From assembly GCF_030064065.1 (NCBI RefSeq), contig NZ_CP125946.1:1860001-1924000 (forward strand): a stretch of 64,000 nt of DNA, written 5' to 3'. Shown here in pieces: positions 8,753 through 19,236 of this stretch. Position 1 is the stretch's first letter, and the number at the start of each line of letters is the position of its first letter. The translations under genes were made by a program, and so were the position numbers. The notes under the pieces were generated by a model. The model was not told the origin of the DNA. It saw only the letters and a list, made by a program, of their open reading frames with translations, and made no database searches. The DNA is from Rothia sp. SD9660Na (GTDB lineage Bacteria > Actinomycetota > Actinomycetes > Actinomycetales > Micrococcaceae).

Positions 8753-9349
8753 GTGAGAGAAACCCCGTGCCCCGACGTCGCCCAGGCTAAGGCCTACGAC
8801 CTGGTTGTCTCGCTAGGTACCGACCACCATCATTTTGACCGGCTCATCCAGTGGGTTGATGCCTACCTGGCCGACCGGCCAGAGGTTACTGCCCTGGTAC
8901 AGCACGGATTCACCGCTCCTCCCCAGTATGCGGACGCCGTCGAGCGCATGCCACGCGCTGACCTGCTTGAGCTGTATCGAGCCGCCAGGGTAGTGCTGGT
9001 TCAGGGTGGTCCAGGCTCAATTCTCGATGCCCGTGAGGTCGGAGCTATTCCCCTGGCCGTGCCGCGTGTGGCTGAGCTCGACGAGGTTGTTGATAACCAC
9101 CAGGTCGAGTTCTCCCGGGTTATGGAGACCCACGGTGAGGCTATCGTTGTGACCAGCCCCGAAGACCTGAGGAATAAGCTGGACGCGGCCTTTGCCGACC
9201 CCGGTTCGCTCCGGGGCACCTACCGGGTGCCCGGTAGCGACCAGGCCTCAGATAACCTCTCAGCCGAGCTAGAGGCCCTGGGCACAGCCTATAACAGCGG
9301 TTTCTTCCGTCGAACCGCCCAGATTATTGCCGGATTCCGCTCTCAGTAA
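8753..9349 (+). CDS. Alg13/PssE-type catalytic glycosyltransferase subunit
   Basis: 198 aa, matching the C-terminal half of GT28-type enzymes: VSLGTDHHHFDRL at the N-terminus and the donor-binding VLVQGGPGSILDA segment. GTG start at 8753 is preceded by a strong AGGAGG. It is the nucleotide-sugar binding partner of the preceding protein. Last gene of the operon; no strong terminator is evident after it. Confidence 0.85.
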   Translation: MRETPCPDVAQAKAYDLVVSLGTDHHHFDRLIQWVDAYLADRPEVTALVQHGFTAPPQYADAVERMPRADLLELYRAARVVLVQGGPGSILDAREVGAIPLAVPRVAELDEVVDNHQVEFSRVMETHGEAIVVTSPEDLRNKLDAAFADPGSLRGTYRVPGSDQASDNLSAELEALGTAYNSGFFRRTAQIIAGFRSQ

Positions 9350-9438
9350 GCAAGGCTGCCCCGCGCTTTCGCGCCCTCAAGCACACCCCGTAGAATAGGG
9401 CACGACACCTTTATCACTGCCCCTGAAAGAGAGAGCCC

Positions 9439-9945
9439 ATGGCTGTTCAGAGTTCAACCACTATCAACGCTTCTATCGACGACGTCATCCGCGCCTTCGC
9501 CGACGAGAACTTCGCTCGCTTCGCCAGCGAAAAGGTCCGTATCTCCTTCGAGTCCTTCTCTGTTGATGGCGACCCCGCCGGTGCCTTCACCGCCACCACC
9601 GTGCGTGCCATCCCCGCAGACCGCATTCCCGATATGGCCAAGAAGCTCCCCGGCGTCTCCAACGGTGTAACTGTTTCTCAGGTTGACCGTGTCTCAGCTC
9701 CCGCAGCAGACGGCTCCCGCACCGTAGTTTCTGAGGTCACTGTCAAGGGCATCCCCGTCACCGGTAACGCAACCCAGACCCTGACCCCCGCCGGTGAGAC
9801 CACCGAGGTTAAGGTCGATGGTGAGGTCAAGTGCTCCATTCCCCTGGTTGGTAAGAAGATTGCCGCTGCTGCTGAGCCCCAGATTGGCCGCGTTTTCTCG
9901 GCCCTGGGCACCAGCGCCGAAGAGTACATCAAGGCTAACTACTAA
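9439..9945 (+). CDS. DUF2505 domain protein
   Basis: 168 aa, close to the usual length of the actinobacterial DUF2505 family (START/SRPBCC-like fold). It starts with a strand-helix pattern (SSTTINASIDDVIRAFADE) and has no signal peptide. Function of the family is unknown; a small-molecule or lipid-binding pocket is the usual suggestion. Preceded by GAAAGAGAGAG and a possible -10 TAGAAT at 9391-9396; it is a separate transcription unit from the polymer operon. Confidence 0.82.
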   Translation: MAVQSSTTINASIDDVIRAFADENFARFASEKVRISFESFSVDGDPAGAFTATTVRAIPADRIPDMAKKLPGVSNGVTVSQVDRVSAPAADGSRTVVSEVTVKGIPVTGNATQTLTPAGETTEVKVDGEVKCSIPLVGKKIAAAAEPQIGRVFSALGTSAEEYIKANY

Positions 9946-9960
9946 GAGTCTCTAGATACC

Positions 9961-10015
9961 AAGGACGCCCCGCCTTCCGCTCCCCTTTGAAGGGGAAGGA
10001 GGGCTGGGCGTCCTT
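9961..10015. terminator. Bidirectional terminator between convergent genes
   Basis: Outer arms AAGGACGCCC (9961-9970) and GGGCGTCCTT (10006-10015) enclose an inner CCTTCC/GGAAGG and TCCCCT/AGGGGA stem. It lies between the DUF2505 gene (+) and the cytidylyltransferase gene (-). Confidence 0.8.
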
Positions 10016-10051
10016 CGTTATGCCTGGGCTTCGCTCTAGAGCAGGAAGCAG

Positions 10052-10486
10052 TTACGCAGCAGCTGCTACCGGGGTGTTGAGGGCTTCGAGGGCTGCCCGC
10101 AGCTTGGTGCTGGAGGTGTGGGCGGTGTAGGGGAAATAGACTACCTGCACGCCGACCTCAGCGAAGCGGTTTTCTAGGTCGATGCCGCGCTGGGTGCCCT
10201 TCCAGTCATCCCCCTTGAAGAAGGTATTGAAGCGAACCTGCTCCCAGGTTTCGAGCTTGTCGACCACGGTTTCGGCCCGGACTTCGTCTACGAAGTCGAT
10301 GTGGGAGACGATTTCCATGCGTTCAGCCAGGGGCACGATGGGCTTACGCCCCTTGGTGATTTCTAGCATTTCGTCGGAGACCACTCCGGCGATCAGGTAG
10401 TCGCAGTTCTTTTTAGCTTGGCGCAGGATGTTGAGGTGGCCTACGTGGAAAAGGTCGAAGGCGCCGGCAGCATAGCCGATGTTCAT
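10052..10486 (-). CDS. TagD-like cytidylyltransferase
   Basis: 144 aa beginning MNIGYAAGAFDLFHVGH. The HxGH nucleotide-binding motif (HVGH, 14-17) and the C-terminal TSSTKLR signature match glycerol-3-phosphate cytidylyltransferase and related alcohol-phosphate enzymes. Known members make CDP-glycerol or related CDP-alcohols for wall polymers. The internal ATG at 10486 is chosen because it is preceded by GGGGGA and because the family begins there; a longer open frame to 10636 has no family match. A link to the CDP-alcohol transferase at 2578 is plausible but not shown. Confidence 0.82.
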   Translation of the reverse strand: MNIGYAAGAFDLFHVGHLNILRQAKKNCDYLIAGVVSDEMLEITKGRKPIVPLAERMEIVSHIDFVDEVRAETVVDKLETWEQVRFNTFFKGDDWKGTQRGIDLENRFAEVGVQVVYFPYTAHTSSTKLRAALEALNTPVAAAA

Positions 10487-10636
10487 GGGTCCCCCAGGTG
10501 TGTGTGGGCGCGGTGCGAGCGCGCGAGTACGGGTGTGTTTGCCTTTTAACCCTACGTTAAGGTTCGGGGCAGGGTAAGGACGCAGCCGGGGGCGCTTTGG
10601 GGGACACCCCAGGTCAGAGCGTGGTTGGGGTAACAA

Positions 10637-10684
10637 AACCCACCCCGCTACAGCCCGACAGGGGCGGACGCTTTGGGGTGGGTT
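10637..10684 (-). terminator. Terminator of the sufS-sufU operon
   Basis: On the minus strand a 10-bp perfect stem (AACCCACCCC with GGGGTGGGTT) is followed by TTTTGTT, about 50 nt after the sufU stop codon. Confidence 0.8.
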
Positions 10685-10732
10685 CTGTGCGCTGAGCTGG
10701 GGCTTTGATCTGAACTAGGCTTGCATGCTGAG

Positions 10733-11191
10733 TTAGGCGGCTGCTGCTTCCTTGGTGGCTTCTTCGGCTGCAACCCAGGAGAGCATGGCGCATTTCACGC
10801 GGGCTACGAACTTGGAGACACCGGCGAAGGCTGCGGCATCGCCGAGGACTTCTTCGTCGGGTTCGATCTGGCCGCGGGAGCGGAGCATCTCGCGGAAGTC
10901 GTCGACGAGCTTCTGGAATTCCTGGGTGCTCATGCCGGGGGCCATTTCTGAGAGTACGGAGGCTGCGGCCATAGAGATGGAGCAGCCGTCGCCTTCCCAG
11001 GAGATGGAGTCGATGGTGTTCCCGTCGTCGTTGAGGATGACGCGTAGATTGATTTCGTCGCCACAGGTGGGGTTGTACTGGTGGTTGGTTGCGGCGCGGG
11101 TTCCGTCTGGGGGGTCGATGAGGCCCTCGCCGGAGCGTTGCTTGGAGTGTTCCAGAATGATTTGCTGATAGAGCTGTTCGAGGCCGCTCAT
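10733..11191 (-). CDS. sufU: SUF-type Fe-S assembly protein SufU
   Basis: 152 aa. The three conserved Cys sites of SufU are present: NPTCGD, GDGCSIS and RVKCAML, with the insertion that separates SufU from IscU. In Gram-positive bacteria SufU receives persulfide sulfur from SufS (zinc-dependent sulfur transfer) and passes it to SufBCD. The start has GAAGGA upstream. It follows sufS by 45 nt on the same strand, so the pair is one operon. Confidence 0.92.
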   Translation of the reverse strand: MSGLEQLYQQIILEHSKQRSGEGLIDPPDGTRAATNHQYNPTCGDEINLRVILNDDGNTIDSISWEGDGCSISMAAASVLSEMAPGMSTQEFQKLVDDFREMLRSRGQIEPDEEVLGDAAAFAGVSKFVARVKCAMLSWVAAEEATKEAAAA

Positions 11192-11236
11192 AGTCGGTGT
11201 CCTTCTTTCACGGTGGGTGGCTAGTTGCGCTTATCT

Positions 11237-12544
11237 TTAGTCGGTGTAGCCGAAGTAGCGGCGCACCTTAGCGAGTTCTTCGATGAAGCGTTCTACGTCG
11301 TCGGTGGTGTTGTAGATGTAGGCGCTGGCGCGGGTTGAGGCGGTGATGCCAAGAGCCCGGTGCAGGGGCTGGGCACAGTGGTGGCCTACGCGTACGGCGA
11401 TGCCCTTTTCGTCGAGGAGCTGGCCGACGTCGTGGGGGTGCACGCCTTCGACGTGTACCGAGGTGAGTCCGGCTCGGGGCTGACCTGCTGCTGGGCCGAT
11501 GAGGCGGACGCCGGGGATTGAGCTCACGCCTTCGGCAAGTAGCTGTCCGAGCTTGGATTCCCAGGCGTGAACCTGTTTCATGCCCAGGTGCTGGAGGTAG
11601 CGTATGGCTTCGGCCCAGGCTACGGCCTGGGAGACGCGCTGGGTTCCTGCCTCAAATTTGATGGGGGCGGGCATCCATTCAGCTTCGGTCATGGTGACCT
11701 TGGTAATCATGGAGCCGCCGGTGAGGAAGGGAGGCATAGCGTCAAGCAGCTCGTTGCGGCCGTAGAGGGCTCCGATGCCGGTGGGAGCGAGCATCTTGTG
11801 GGCTGAGAAAGCTGCGAAGTCCACGCCGAGTTTTTTTACATCAACGGGCATGTGGGGCACTGACTGGCAGGCATCCAGCACGGTGAGAGCTCCAACTTTC
11901 TTGGCGAGTGAGACCATGAAATCGACGTCGGTGATGGAGCCTGCCACGTTGGAGACGTGGGTAAAGGCGAGGACGCGGGTGCGGTCGGTAACGATGGACT
12001 CGGCAGCTTCGTAGTCAATGAGCCCCTGGTCGGTGACCGGGATGTAGCGTAGGGTTGCGCCGGTTCGGGCTGCCAGGATTTGCCAGGGAATGACGTTGGC
12101 GTGGTGTTCCTGCTCGGTGGTGACAATTTCATCGCCCTCCCCCAGCGCAAAGCGGGTGGCGGCGTCCCCACCGATTCCGGCGGACGCATTGCCGAAGGAG
12201 TAGGTGAGCAGGTTAAGGGCTTCGGTGGCGTTGGAGGTCCAGACCAGCTCGTTCTCGGCGGCGCCGACGAAGGAGGCGACGGTGCGGCGGGCGTCCTCGA
12301 AGGCGTCGGTGGCGTCGACGGCGAGGGTGTGGGCGCCGCGGTGGACAGCTGAATTCGCGCCGAGGTAGTAGTTACGTTCAGCGTCGAGTACCTGGAGGGG
12401 GTTTTGGCTGGTGGCTCCGGTGTCGAGGTAGGCCAGGGGGTGGCCGTTGACCTCACGGCTGAGGATGGGGTAGTCCTTGCGTAGCTCGGTGACGAGTTCG
12501 TTGGTGAGCTCTGCTCCGGCGGGAGTGCGGTAGCTGCTGGCCAC
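11237..12544 (-). CDS. sufS: Cysteine desulfurase SufS
   Basis: 435 aa, PLP-dependent class V aminotransferase fold. The PLP lysine lies in FSAHKMLAPTG and the catalytic cysteine in RVGHHCAQPLH. GTG start with GGAAAGG upstream. It releases sulfur from cysteine for Fe-S cluster building and works with SufU encoded next. sufB, sufC and sufD, usually adjacent in Actinobacteria, are not in this window. Confidence 0.93.
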   Translation of the reverse strand: MASSYRTPAGAELTNELVTELRKDYPILSREVNGHPLAYLDTGATSQNPLQVLDAERNYYLGANSAVHRGAHTLAVDATDAFEDARRTVASFVGAAENELVWTSNATEALNLLTYSFGNASAGIGGDAATRFALGEGDEIVTTEQEHHANVIPWQILAARTGATLRYIPVTDQGLIDYEAAESIVTDRTRVLAFTHVSNVAGSITDVDFMVSLAKKVGALTVLDACQSVPHMPVDVKKLGVDFAAFSAHKMLAPTGIGALYGRNELLDAMPPFLTGGSMITKVTMTEAEWMPAPIKFEAGTQRVSQAVAWAEAIRYLQHLGMKQVHAWESKLGQLLAEGVSSIPGVRLIGPAAGQPRAGLTSVHVEGVHPHDVGQLLDEKGIAVRVGHHCAQPLHRALGITASTRASAYIYNTTDDVERFIEELAKVRRYFGYTD

Positions 12545-12670
12545 TGTCTTTGCCTTTCCGTTGGGTACGCCTGGTATAACGGCATGTTTTTCTAGCCTAT
12601 TCCCTGCCGGGCGGAATTGGTAGTTAGGCTACGCTATACGGATTCCCACCAGCCAGTAGCCTCACCCGTC

Positions 12671-13255
12671 TTAGGAGGCTGCGTGGTAGCGCTGCTGGGT
12701 AGCCAGCAGGCCCTCTTTAATCAGCATCTCAGTGGCATCGGCTGCATTAGAGATGAGGAAAGGTAAATCTTTCTTCTCCGCGGTTGTAAAAGGCTTCAGC
12801 ACAAAATCGGCGGTCTGCATCTGCCCCGGAGGCCGACCGATACCGGTACGCACCCGGTAGTAGTTCTTAGTCGCCAGAGCCTTGCTAATATCGCGCAAAC
12901 CGTTATGGCCGCCCTCTCCCCCACCAATTTTCAGTTTGATGGAATCAAAGGGGATGTCGAGCTCATCATGCACCACGATGATTTTTTCAGGATCGATACC
13001 GTAGAACTGAGCAAGGGCAGCGACGGGCCCGCCCGATACGTTCATATAGGTCAGGGGCTTAGCTAACACAACTTTCGCACCCCCCACACCCAGGCGTCCT
13101 TCTAGAACTTGGGCACGGGCCTTGCTGTGCTTTTTGAAGTTGCCGCCCACAACTACTGCCAGTTCATCGAGCACCATCTGACCGACATTGTGACGGGTCG
13201 CAGCGTACTCGGGGCCGGGGTTCCCCAGACCTACAATCAGCCATGCATCTGACAT
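12671..13255 (-). CDS. pth: Peptidyl-tRNA hydrolase
   Basis: 194 aa. The N-terminal [17 protein letters not shown] carries the catalytic His and Asn. It recycles tRNA from peptidyl-tRNA that drops off ribosomes. The start MSDAWL at 13255 is chosen over an upstream in-frame ATG (13294) because GGAAGG lies 8 nt before it. It follows rplY, the usual order in Actinobacteria. Confidence 0.93.
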   Translation of the reverse strand: MSDAWLIVGLGNPGPEYAATRHNVGQMVLDELAVVVGGNFKKHSKARAQVLEGRLGVGGAKVVLAKPLTYMNVSGGPVAALAQFYGIDPEKIIVVHDELDIPFDSIKLKIGGGEGGHNGLRDISKALATKNYYRVRTGIGRPPGQMQTADFVLKPFTTAEKKDLPFLISNAADATEMLIKEGLLATQQRYHAAS

Positions 13256-13316
13256 ATGTTCGCCCTTCCTACGGCGCAAGAATGCGGTAAGCATACAAAG
13301 AGTCTATCGAGTAAAG

Positions 13317-13353
13317 AAGGCCCGCACCGTCGTTAACTACGGTACGGGCCTTA
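13317..13353 (-). terminator. Stem-loop after rplY
   Basis: Fourteen-bp stem with one mismatch (AAGGCCCG.. with ..CGGGCCTT) directly after the rplY stop codon, followed on the minus strand by a T-rich stretch (CTTCTTTA). It would separate rplY from pth or reduce read-through. Confidence 0.7.
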
Positions 13354-13378
13354 CATAGAGGTGGGGTAGCTATAGAGC

Positions 13379-14002
13379 TTACTTAGCTTCGTCTACCTGC
13401 GCGTCAGCTTCTGCGCCCTCGGGAGCGTTCTCGCCTTCTTCGCCAACCTCGGGTACGTCGAGTTCCTCGGGCTCTGAGATGTTAACAACCAGCAGTTCTG
13501 CATCTGCTACGAGGGTTACGTCGGCGGGCAGTTCAACGTCGGAAGCGTGAACGTGGGCGCCTGCATCGCGGCCTTCGATGTTAACAACGAGAGCTTCGGG
13601 GGCCTTCAGGGCGTCTGCCTCAACGAGCAGGACGGTTTCTTCCTGGTTTGCAACGGCGCCAACGGCGGGCTCGCCTTCAACGTGTACGGGAACCTCGATT
13701 TCAACGCGTTCGCCGCGCTTAACGGTCAGCAGGTCGATGTGCTGCAGCTCGGGGCGGATGGGGTGGCGCTGGATGTCCTTGATCATGGCCAGGTGTGAGT
13801 CACCTTCGATGTCGAGGTCGAGGATAGCGTTGGGGACGCGGGCTGCCAGGGTGGTTGCGTGGCCGGGCAGTACGACGTGCTTGGGTTCTTCACCGTGGCC
13901 GTAGATGACGGCGGGGATATCGCCGGCCATGCGGATGCGGCGGGCGTAGCCCTTGCCGAAGTCGGTGCGGACGGTTGCTGAAATCTTGATGGTCTCTGAC
14001 AT
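13379..14002 (-). CDS. rplY: 50S ribosomal protein L25/general stress protein Ctc
   Basis: 207 aa, the long (CTC) form: an N-terminal 5S rRNA-binding domain (ISATVRTDFGKGYARR) and a C-terminal beta domain ending in an acidic tail. The start at 14002 (MSETIK) has AAAGGA 8 nt upstream; an upstream ATG at 14041 lacks this. The leader of about 150 nt contains hairpins (see 14141). Confidence 0.93.
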   Translation of the reverse strand: MSETIKISATVRTDFGKGYARRIRMAGDIPAVIYGHGEEPKHVVLPGHATTLAARVPNAILDLDIEGDSHLAMIKDIQRHPIRPELQHIDLLTVKRGERVEIEVPVHVEGEPAVGAVANQEETVLLVEADALKAPEALVVNIEGRDAGAHVHASDVELPADVTLVADAELLVVNISEPEELDVPEVGEEGENAPEGAEADAQVDEAK

Positions 14003-14140
14003 GAGGGCCATCCTTTCTGTGGTTAGTTGTCGATGCGCCAAGTGGTGTAGTGAACTGGCGCCAGAAATCGCTTTCTAACCAGCCACCGTCAGTTCCGGAC
14101 CTACCGGGGTTCCCCACCGGCATTCCACTGCCTTGGCTTG

Positions 14141-14158
14141 TGCGCTGTGCTCAGCGCA
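14141..14158 (-). other. Hairpin in the rplY upstream region
   Basis: Perfect 7-bp stem (TGCGCTG/CAGCGCA) with a 4-nt loop, about 140 nt before the rplY start. On the minus strand a TTG(C/T)TT...AATAAT pair lies just upstream (about 14165-14195) and could be the promoter. The gap 14003-14255 shows no other gene. Confidence 0.4.
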
Positions 14159-14255
14159 ACCCCTCAATTATTGCGGAGTTTGTAGCTTAAAACAAGCAAG
14201 GACGCTGGGGCACACGGTTGTTGTAGACCACAGCATCCCTGCTGGTTGGGAGGTA

Positions 14256-15667
14256 TTAGGCGAAGTAGGACGCGAGCGCTTCGCGGTGGTTGCGCGGCGT
14301 GAAGCCTGCCTCAATAATTTTCGAGAGGTCCATAGCTGAATTGGTCGGTCGGGGCGAGAAAACCTCGGCCTTCACAAAATACTCAGCTGTAGACACCGGG
14401 GTTACCCGCTCTGCTGAATGCCCTGAAGCTTCAAACACAGTTTTTGCTAGGTCTGCCCAGGTCACGACCTCACCGGTGTTCGAGACATGATAGGTACCGA
14501 ACTCACAGTTCTTTTCCACCAGATGCAGGATTGCGCCGGCAAGGTCCTCTGTAAAGGTGGGGCGACCGTATTGGTCGTTGACGACAGAGGGGTTCACTCC
14601 GCGTTCAGCCAGAGACTTCATAATTTCAATAAAGTTCTTGCCGTCGCCCATGACCCAGGAGGTACGCACAACGTAGTGGCGGCGTACTGACCGAACAGCC
14701 ATCTCGCCAGCAGCCTTCGACTGGCCGTACACGCCAAGGGGAGCCAGCGGGGCGTCCTCTGCATACTCTTCGCCTAAGGGCAAAGAACCATCAAAAACGT
14801 AATCGGTAGAAACGTGTACCAGCGGGATACCGGCTTCGTCCGCCACCCTGGCCAAAGCCGCAACGCCACTTGCGTTGGCGGCCCAGGCGTCCGCGCGCCC
14901 TTCGGGAGTCTCCGCCTGATCAACCGCGGTGTAGGCTGCCGCATTGATGATGCCGCGCAGCGAACGCCAGCGGTAAGCAGAAGCCCAGCTATCAGGACGC
15001 GCCAGATCAAGTTCCGCACGAGTCGCAGCAATATAGGGGGTACCGGATGCTTCAAGCTGCTTGACCAGCTCACGCCCCAGCTGCCCGTTAGCGCCAACCA
15101 CCAGCAGGGGGGCAGGAGCAAGGGGCTCTACCTCAGCAAGCCGGGGGTGGTTCTTGTCCTTCTCAGACAGTTCTGCCTGATCCAGAGAAATCGGCCACTC
15201 AATTGCTACTGTCTCATCAGCAAGGTTGAGGAAGGAATACTCCCCCTGGGCGTCTGCTGACCAGTGGTCATTCACCAGGTAGGTGTAGGCAGTGTTGTCT
15301 TCCAGAGTCTGGAAGGAATTACCTACTCCGCGGGGAACAAAAACAGCGGTATCGGGGCCAAGCTCTACAGTGACGGTCTTACCGAAGGATTCACCGGCAC
15401 GCAGGTCAACCCAGGCACCAAAAATACGACCGGTAGCAACAGAAACATACTTATCCCAGGGCTCAGCGTGAATACCACGGGTGGTACCTGCTGTTGCATT
15501 GAAGGAAATGTTGTTCTGTACAGGGCCGAAGTCAGGTAGCCCCGCAGCAACCATTTTCTCGCGCTGCCAGTTTTCCTTGAACCAACCACGGTTATCACCG
15601 TGCTGGGGAATATCAATAACAAGTAGGCCGGGGATATCCGTTGTGTGAACGGCCAATTCTTTGGGCA

Positions 15668-15668
<1 letters not shown>
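14256..15668 (-). CDS. RmlC-RmlD fusion: dTDP-4-dehydrorhamnose 3,5-epimerase and reductase
   Basis: 470 aa with two enzymes in one chain. Residues ~1-185 are an RmlC-type cupin (HGDNRGWFKE, TTRGIHAEPWDKYV with the catalytic His). Residues ~190-470 are an RmlD-type reductase (VVGANGQLGRELV for NAD(P) binding; VSTDYVFDG; YGQSKAAGE with the Tyr/Lys pair). Together they carry out the last two steps to dTDP-L-rhamnose. Starts within the rmlB stop (TAATG overlap), so the two genes are coupled. Confidence 0.92.
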
Positions 15669-16687
<1,019 letters not shown>

Positions 16688-16736
16688 TCACCCTATTTTG
16701 GGTTTCCGATAGCCCCTAAAAATGTGGTGTTCATGC

Positions 16737-16742
16737 CAGAAT
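16737..16742 (+). promoter_or_regulatory. -10-like element of rmlA
   Basis: CAGAAT ends 6 nt before the ATG at 16749. The intervening GGGGGT could also act as a ribosome binding site, so leaderless transcription is only one reading. Confidence 0.35.
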
Positions 16743-16748
16743 GGGGGT

Positions 16749-17609
16749 ATGAAGGGAATTCTACTAGCAGGTGGCACCGGCTCACGCCTCCACCCCATCA
16801 CACTCGGCATCAGCAAACAGCTCACTCCGGTTTACGATAAACCGATGATTTACTACCCTATCTCCACGCTTATGCTCTCGGGGATTCAGGATATTCTAAT
16901 CATTACTACTCCCCAGGACCAGGAGCAGTTCCAGCGCCTTCTTGGTGACGGATCACAGTTCGGAGTTAACTTCAGCTACCAGGTACAGCCCTCCCCCGAC
17001 GGACTAGCTCAGGCCTTTATCTTAGGTGAGAACCACATCGGGAATGATTCAGCAGCTCTGGTATTGGGCGATAATATTTTTTATGGCCCGGGTCTTGGAA
17101 ACCAGCTCCGTAAATATAATGACGTAGATGGAGCAGCGGTTTTTGGCTACCGAGTTGCGGATCCCACGGCCTACGGCGTAGTAGAGTTCGATGATAATTT
17201 CAAAGCTCTCTCCATCGAAGAAAAGCCTGCAGTCCCTAAGAGTGATTACGCAATCCCCGGTCTTTACTTCTACGACAACAATGTAGTGGAGTATGCCAAA
17301 AATATTAAGCCTTCAGCTCGTGGAGAGCTTGAAATCACTGATCTTAACCGTGTCTATCTCGAGCAGGGAAAACTGCAAGTAGAAGTTCTTCCTCGAGGAA
17401 CGGCATGGCTAGATACCGGCACTTTCGACTCTTTAGCCGATGCCACAAACTTTATCCGCACAGTCCAGGCCCGTCAGGGGCTTTCCATTGGTTCCCCAGA
17501 AGAAATCAGTTGGCGGATGGGATGGATAGATAATGCGAGACTTGAGGAACTTGCGCAGCCCCTCCGTAAAAGTGGCTACGGCGCCTACCTGCTAAACCTA
17601 ATAGCTTAA
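16749..17609 (+). CDS. rmlA: Glucose-1-phosphate thymidylyltransferase
   Basis: 286 aa, the usual RmlA length. The N-terminus [16 protein letters not shown] carries the nucleotide-binding GGxGxRL motif; [10 protein letters not shown] follows. It makes dTDP-glucose, first step of the rhamnose pathway. An in-frame start 27 nt upstream (16722) is rejected because the family begins at MKGI. Divergent from rmlB. Confidence 0.94.
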   Translation: MKGILLAGGTGSRLHPITLGISKQLTPVYDKPMIYYPISTLMLSGIQDILIITTPQDQEQFQRLLGDGSQFGVNFSYQVQPSPDGLAQAFILGENHIGNDSAALVLGDNIFYGPGLGNQLRKYNDVDGAAVFGYRVADPTAYGVVEFDDNFKALSIEEKPAVPKSDYAIPGLYFYDNNVVEYAKNIKPSARGELEITDLNRVYLEQGKLQVEVLPRGTAWLDTGTFDSLADATNFIRTVQARQGLSIGSPEEISWRMGWIDNARLEELAQPLRKSGYGAYLLNLIA

Positions 17610-17714
17610 ACCCTACTGGCAGTTAATGTAGCCATAACCATATGAGCATACCTACCTCAGTGGTAGACTCTGACAAAGATTTATCCCGCCTCTTACTCAC
17701 ACCTTAGGTAATCT

Positions 17715-19130
17715 ATGACCATACTTGATGTAGTGCGCATGTTGCGCGTAAACTTCAAAATCCTCTTAACAGGGCTTTTAATCGGAGCATTACTAGGCTT
17801 CGGCTACTCTCTTTTACAGCCCAAAATATACGCTTCCACAGCAACAGGCTATGTAACAGTCGGCGACGGTACTGGTATTGGGGATGTTATCTCAGGCTCA
17901 GCTGCCGCCAAGGAAAAAGCCTCAGCTTACCTAGCCTTTGTTAACAGTGGCCCCGTCGCCGATGAAATCGTTGCCGCAAACCCTGAACTGAATCTTACGC
18001 GTTCTCAAGTACAGAGCAATCTGACTGCAACTGTAGATGCAAACTCAGCGCTGATTCGTGTTTCAGCGACCGGGAACACACCCCAAGCAGCTCAGGCGCT
18101 AGCCAACAGTTCTCTAGAAGCTGTTGCAAAGGTAGCCAACAACCTTGAGGGGAGTAGCACCATACGAGTTATTCCCCTTGAGGACGGCACTATCAGCAAT
18201 ACTCCGGTTAGCCCCGACACTACTAAGTTGGTTGGCATAGGCGCTGCAGCTGGTCTTGTGCTAGTATTAGCCGTCATTCTTCTACGTCGGACTGTTGACA
18301 CCAAACTACGTACACGAGATGACGCCACTAAAGCTACAGATGCAGGTATTCTTGGGGTTCTTCCTGTTTCTGAAGAGCTCACTGAAGAGAACATTCTTCG
18401 CGTCAACAGTGATCATATCTCGCAAGAAGCCATCCGACAGATGCGCACTAATCTGCGCTTCGTCAACGTAGATAACCCGCCTAAATCTCTTATCATTACG
18501 TCAGCTGAGCCTGGGGAAGGTAAATCAACAGTTTCTACCTCTATTGCTAGGGCTCTGGCTGACGCAGGTGAGCCTGTCATTATTATCGATGCGGACCTTC
18601 GTCGCCCTACCATCGCGAAAAAGTTTAAAATCGACTCTAAAATCGGCCTTACCCAGGTGCTTGCAGGCCAGGTTGAACTAGCAGACGCAGTCCGCCAGTT
18701 TGAAGATACCCAGCTCTTTATTCTGCCGGCAGGCCGCATCCCCCCTAACCCTTCAGAACTTCTCGGATCTGATAAGATGCGTCAGTTGATTGCAGAGCTT
18801 TCAGGAGAGTTCACTGTAATTGTGGACGTACCGCCTGTGCTACCTGTGACCGATGCAGCCCTCCTCTCAACTGCTGTAGATGGTGTGGTACTAGTTGGCA
18901 GCGTAGGTAAGACCCGCAAGGAAAACCTGGCTGAAGCAGCTAGCAACCTGCGAAAAGTTAGCGCTAATCTACTAGGCATTGTTATTAACCGGGCTCCTCG
19001 TACCGGCCTTGGTAATACCTACTACGGGTTCGCCTATGCCGCTAACAACGCCTACAGTAGCTACTACGGCTCTGACGAGGAAAAGTCAAAAGGCAAGCCA
19101 AAGAAAAAACGTAAAAAGGCTAACAAATAG
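17715..19130 (+). CDS. Wzz/BY-kinase: polysaccharide co-polymerase with tyrosine kinase domain
   Basis: 471 aa. Wzz domain with membrane helices at ~15-35 and ~172-190, fused to an intact bacterial tyrosine kinase domain: Walker A AEPGEGKST (264-272), Walker A' IDADLRRP (291-298), Walker B VIVDVPP (368-374). A Tyr-rich cluster (436-451: TYYGFAYAANNAYSSYY) is the likely autophosphorylation site, then a Lys-rich tail. Such proteins control chain length and export of capsule-type polymers. The likely phosphatase partner is at 38979. A TAGACT (17664-17669) may be its -10. Confidence 0.92.
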   Translation: MTILDVVRMLRVNFKILLTGLLIGALLGFGYSLLQPKIYASTATGYVTVGDGTGIGDVISGSAAAKEKASAYLAFVNSGPVADEIVAANPELNLTRSQVQSNLTATVDANSALIRVSATGNTPQAAQALANSSLEAVAKVANNLEGSSTIRVIPLEDGTISNTPVSPDTTKLVGIGAAAGLVLVLAVILLRRTVDTKLRTRDDATKATDAGILGVLPVSEELTEENILRVNSDHISQEAIRQMRTNLRFVNVDNPPKSLIITSAEPGEGKSTVSTSIARALADAGEPVIIIDADLRRPTIAKKFKIDSKIGLTQVLAGQVELADAVRQFEDTQLFILPAGRIPPNPSELLGSDKMRQLIAELSGEFTVIVDVPPVLPVTDAALLSTAVDGVVLVGSVGKTRKENLAEAASNLRKVSANLLGIVINRAPRTGLGNTYYGFAYAANNAYSSYYGSDEEKSKGKPKKKRKKANK

Positions 19131-19155
19131 TCTGCCGGTATAGGTAATCTGGGAA

Positions 19156-19189
19156 ATGGGGAGGGGCTTATAGTTCCTCCCCATCTTTT
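19156..19189 (+). terminator. Terminator after the BY-kinase gene
   Basis: Perfect 9-bp stem (ATGGGGAGG/CCTCCCCAT) followed by CTTTT. It separates the kinase gene from the next pair. A TATAAT at 19189-19194 directly after it may be the -10 of the nucleotidyltransferase gene. Confidence 0.8.
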
Positions 19190-19236
19190 ATAATATTTTC
19201 TAAAGAACACGTATTCGACATACAAGCGAGCTTTCA

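Noticed and set aside
10487..10636. 50-residue N-terminal extension of the TagD-like enzyme
   Set aside because: Arg/Pro-rich with no family match, and a good ribosome binding site precedes the internal ATG at 10486.
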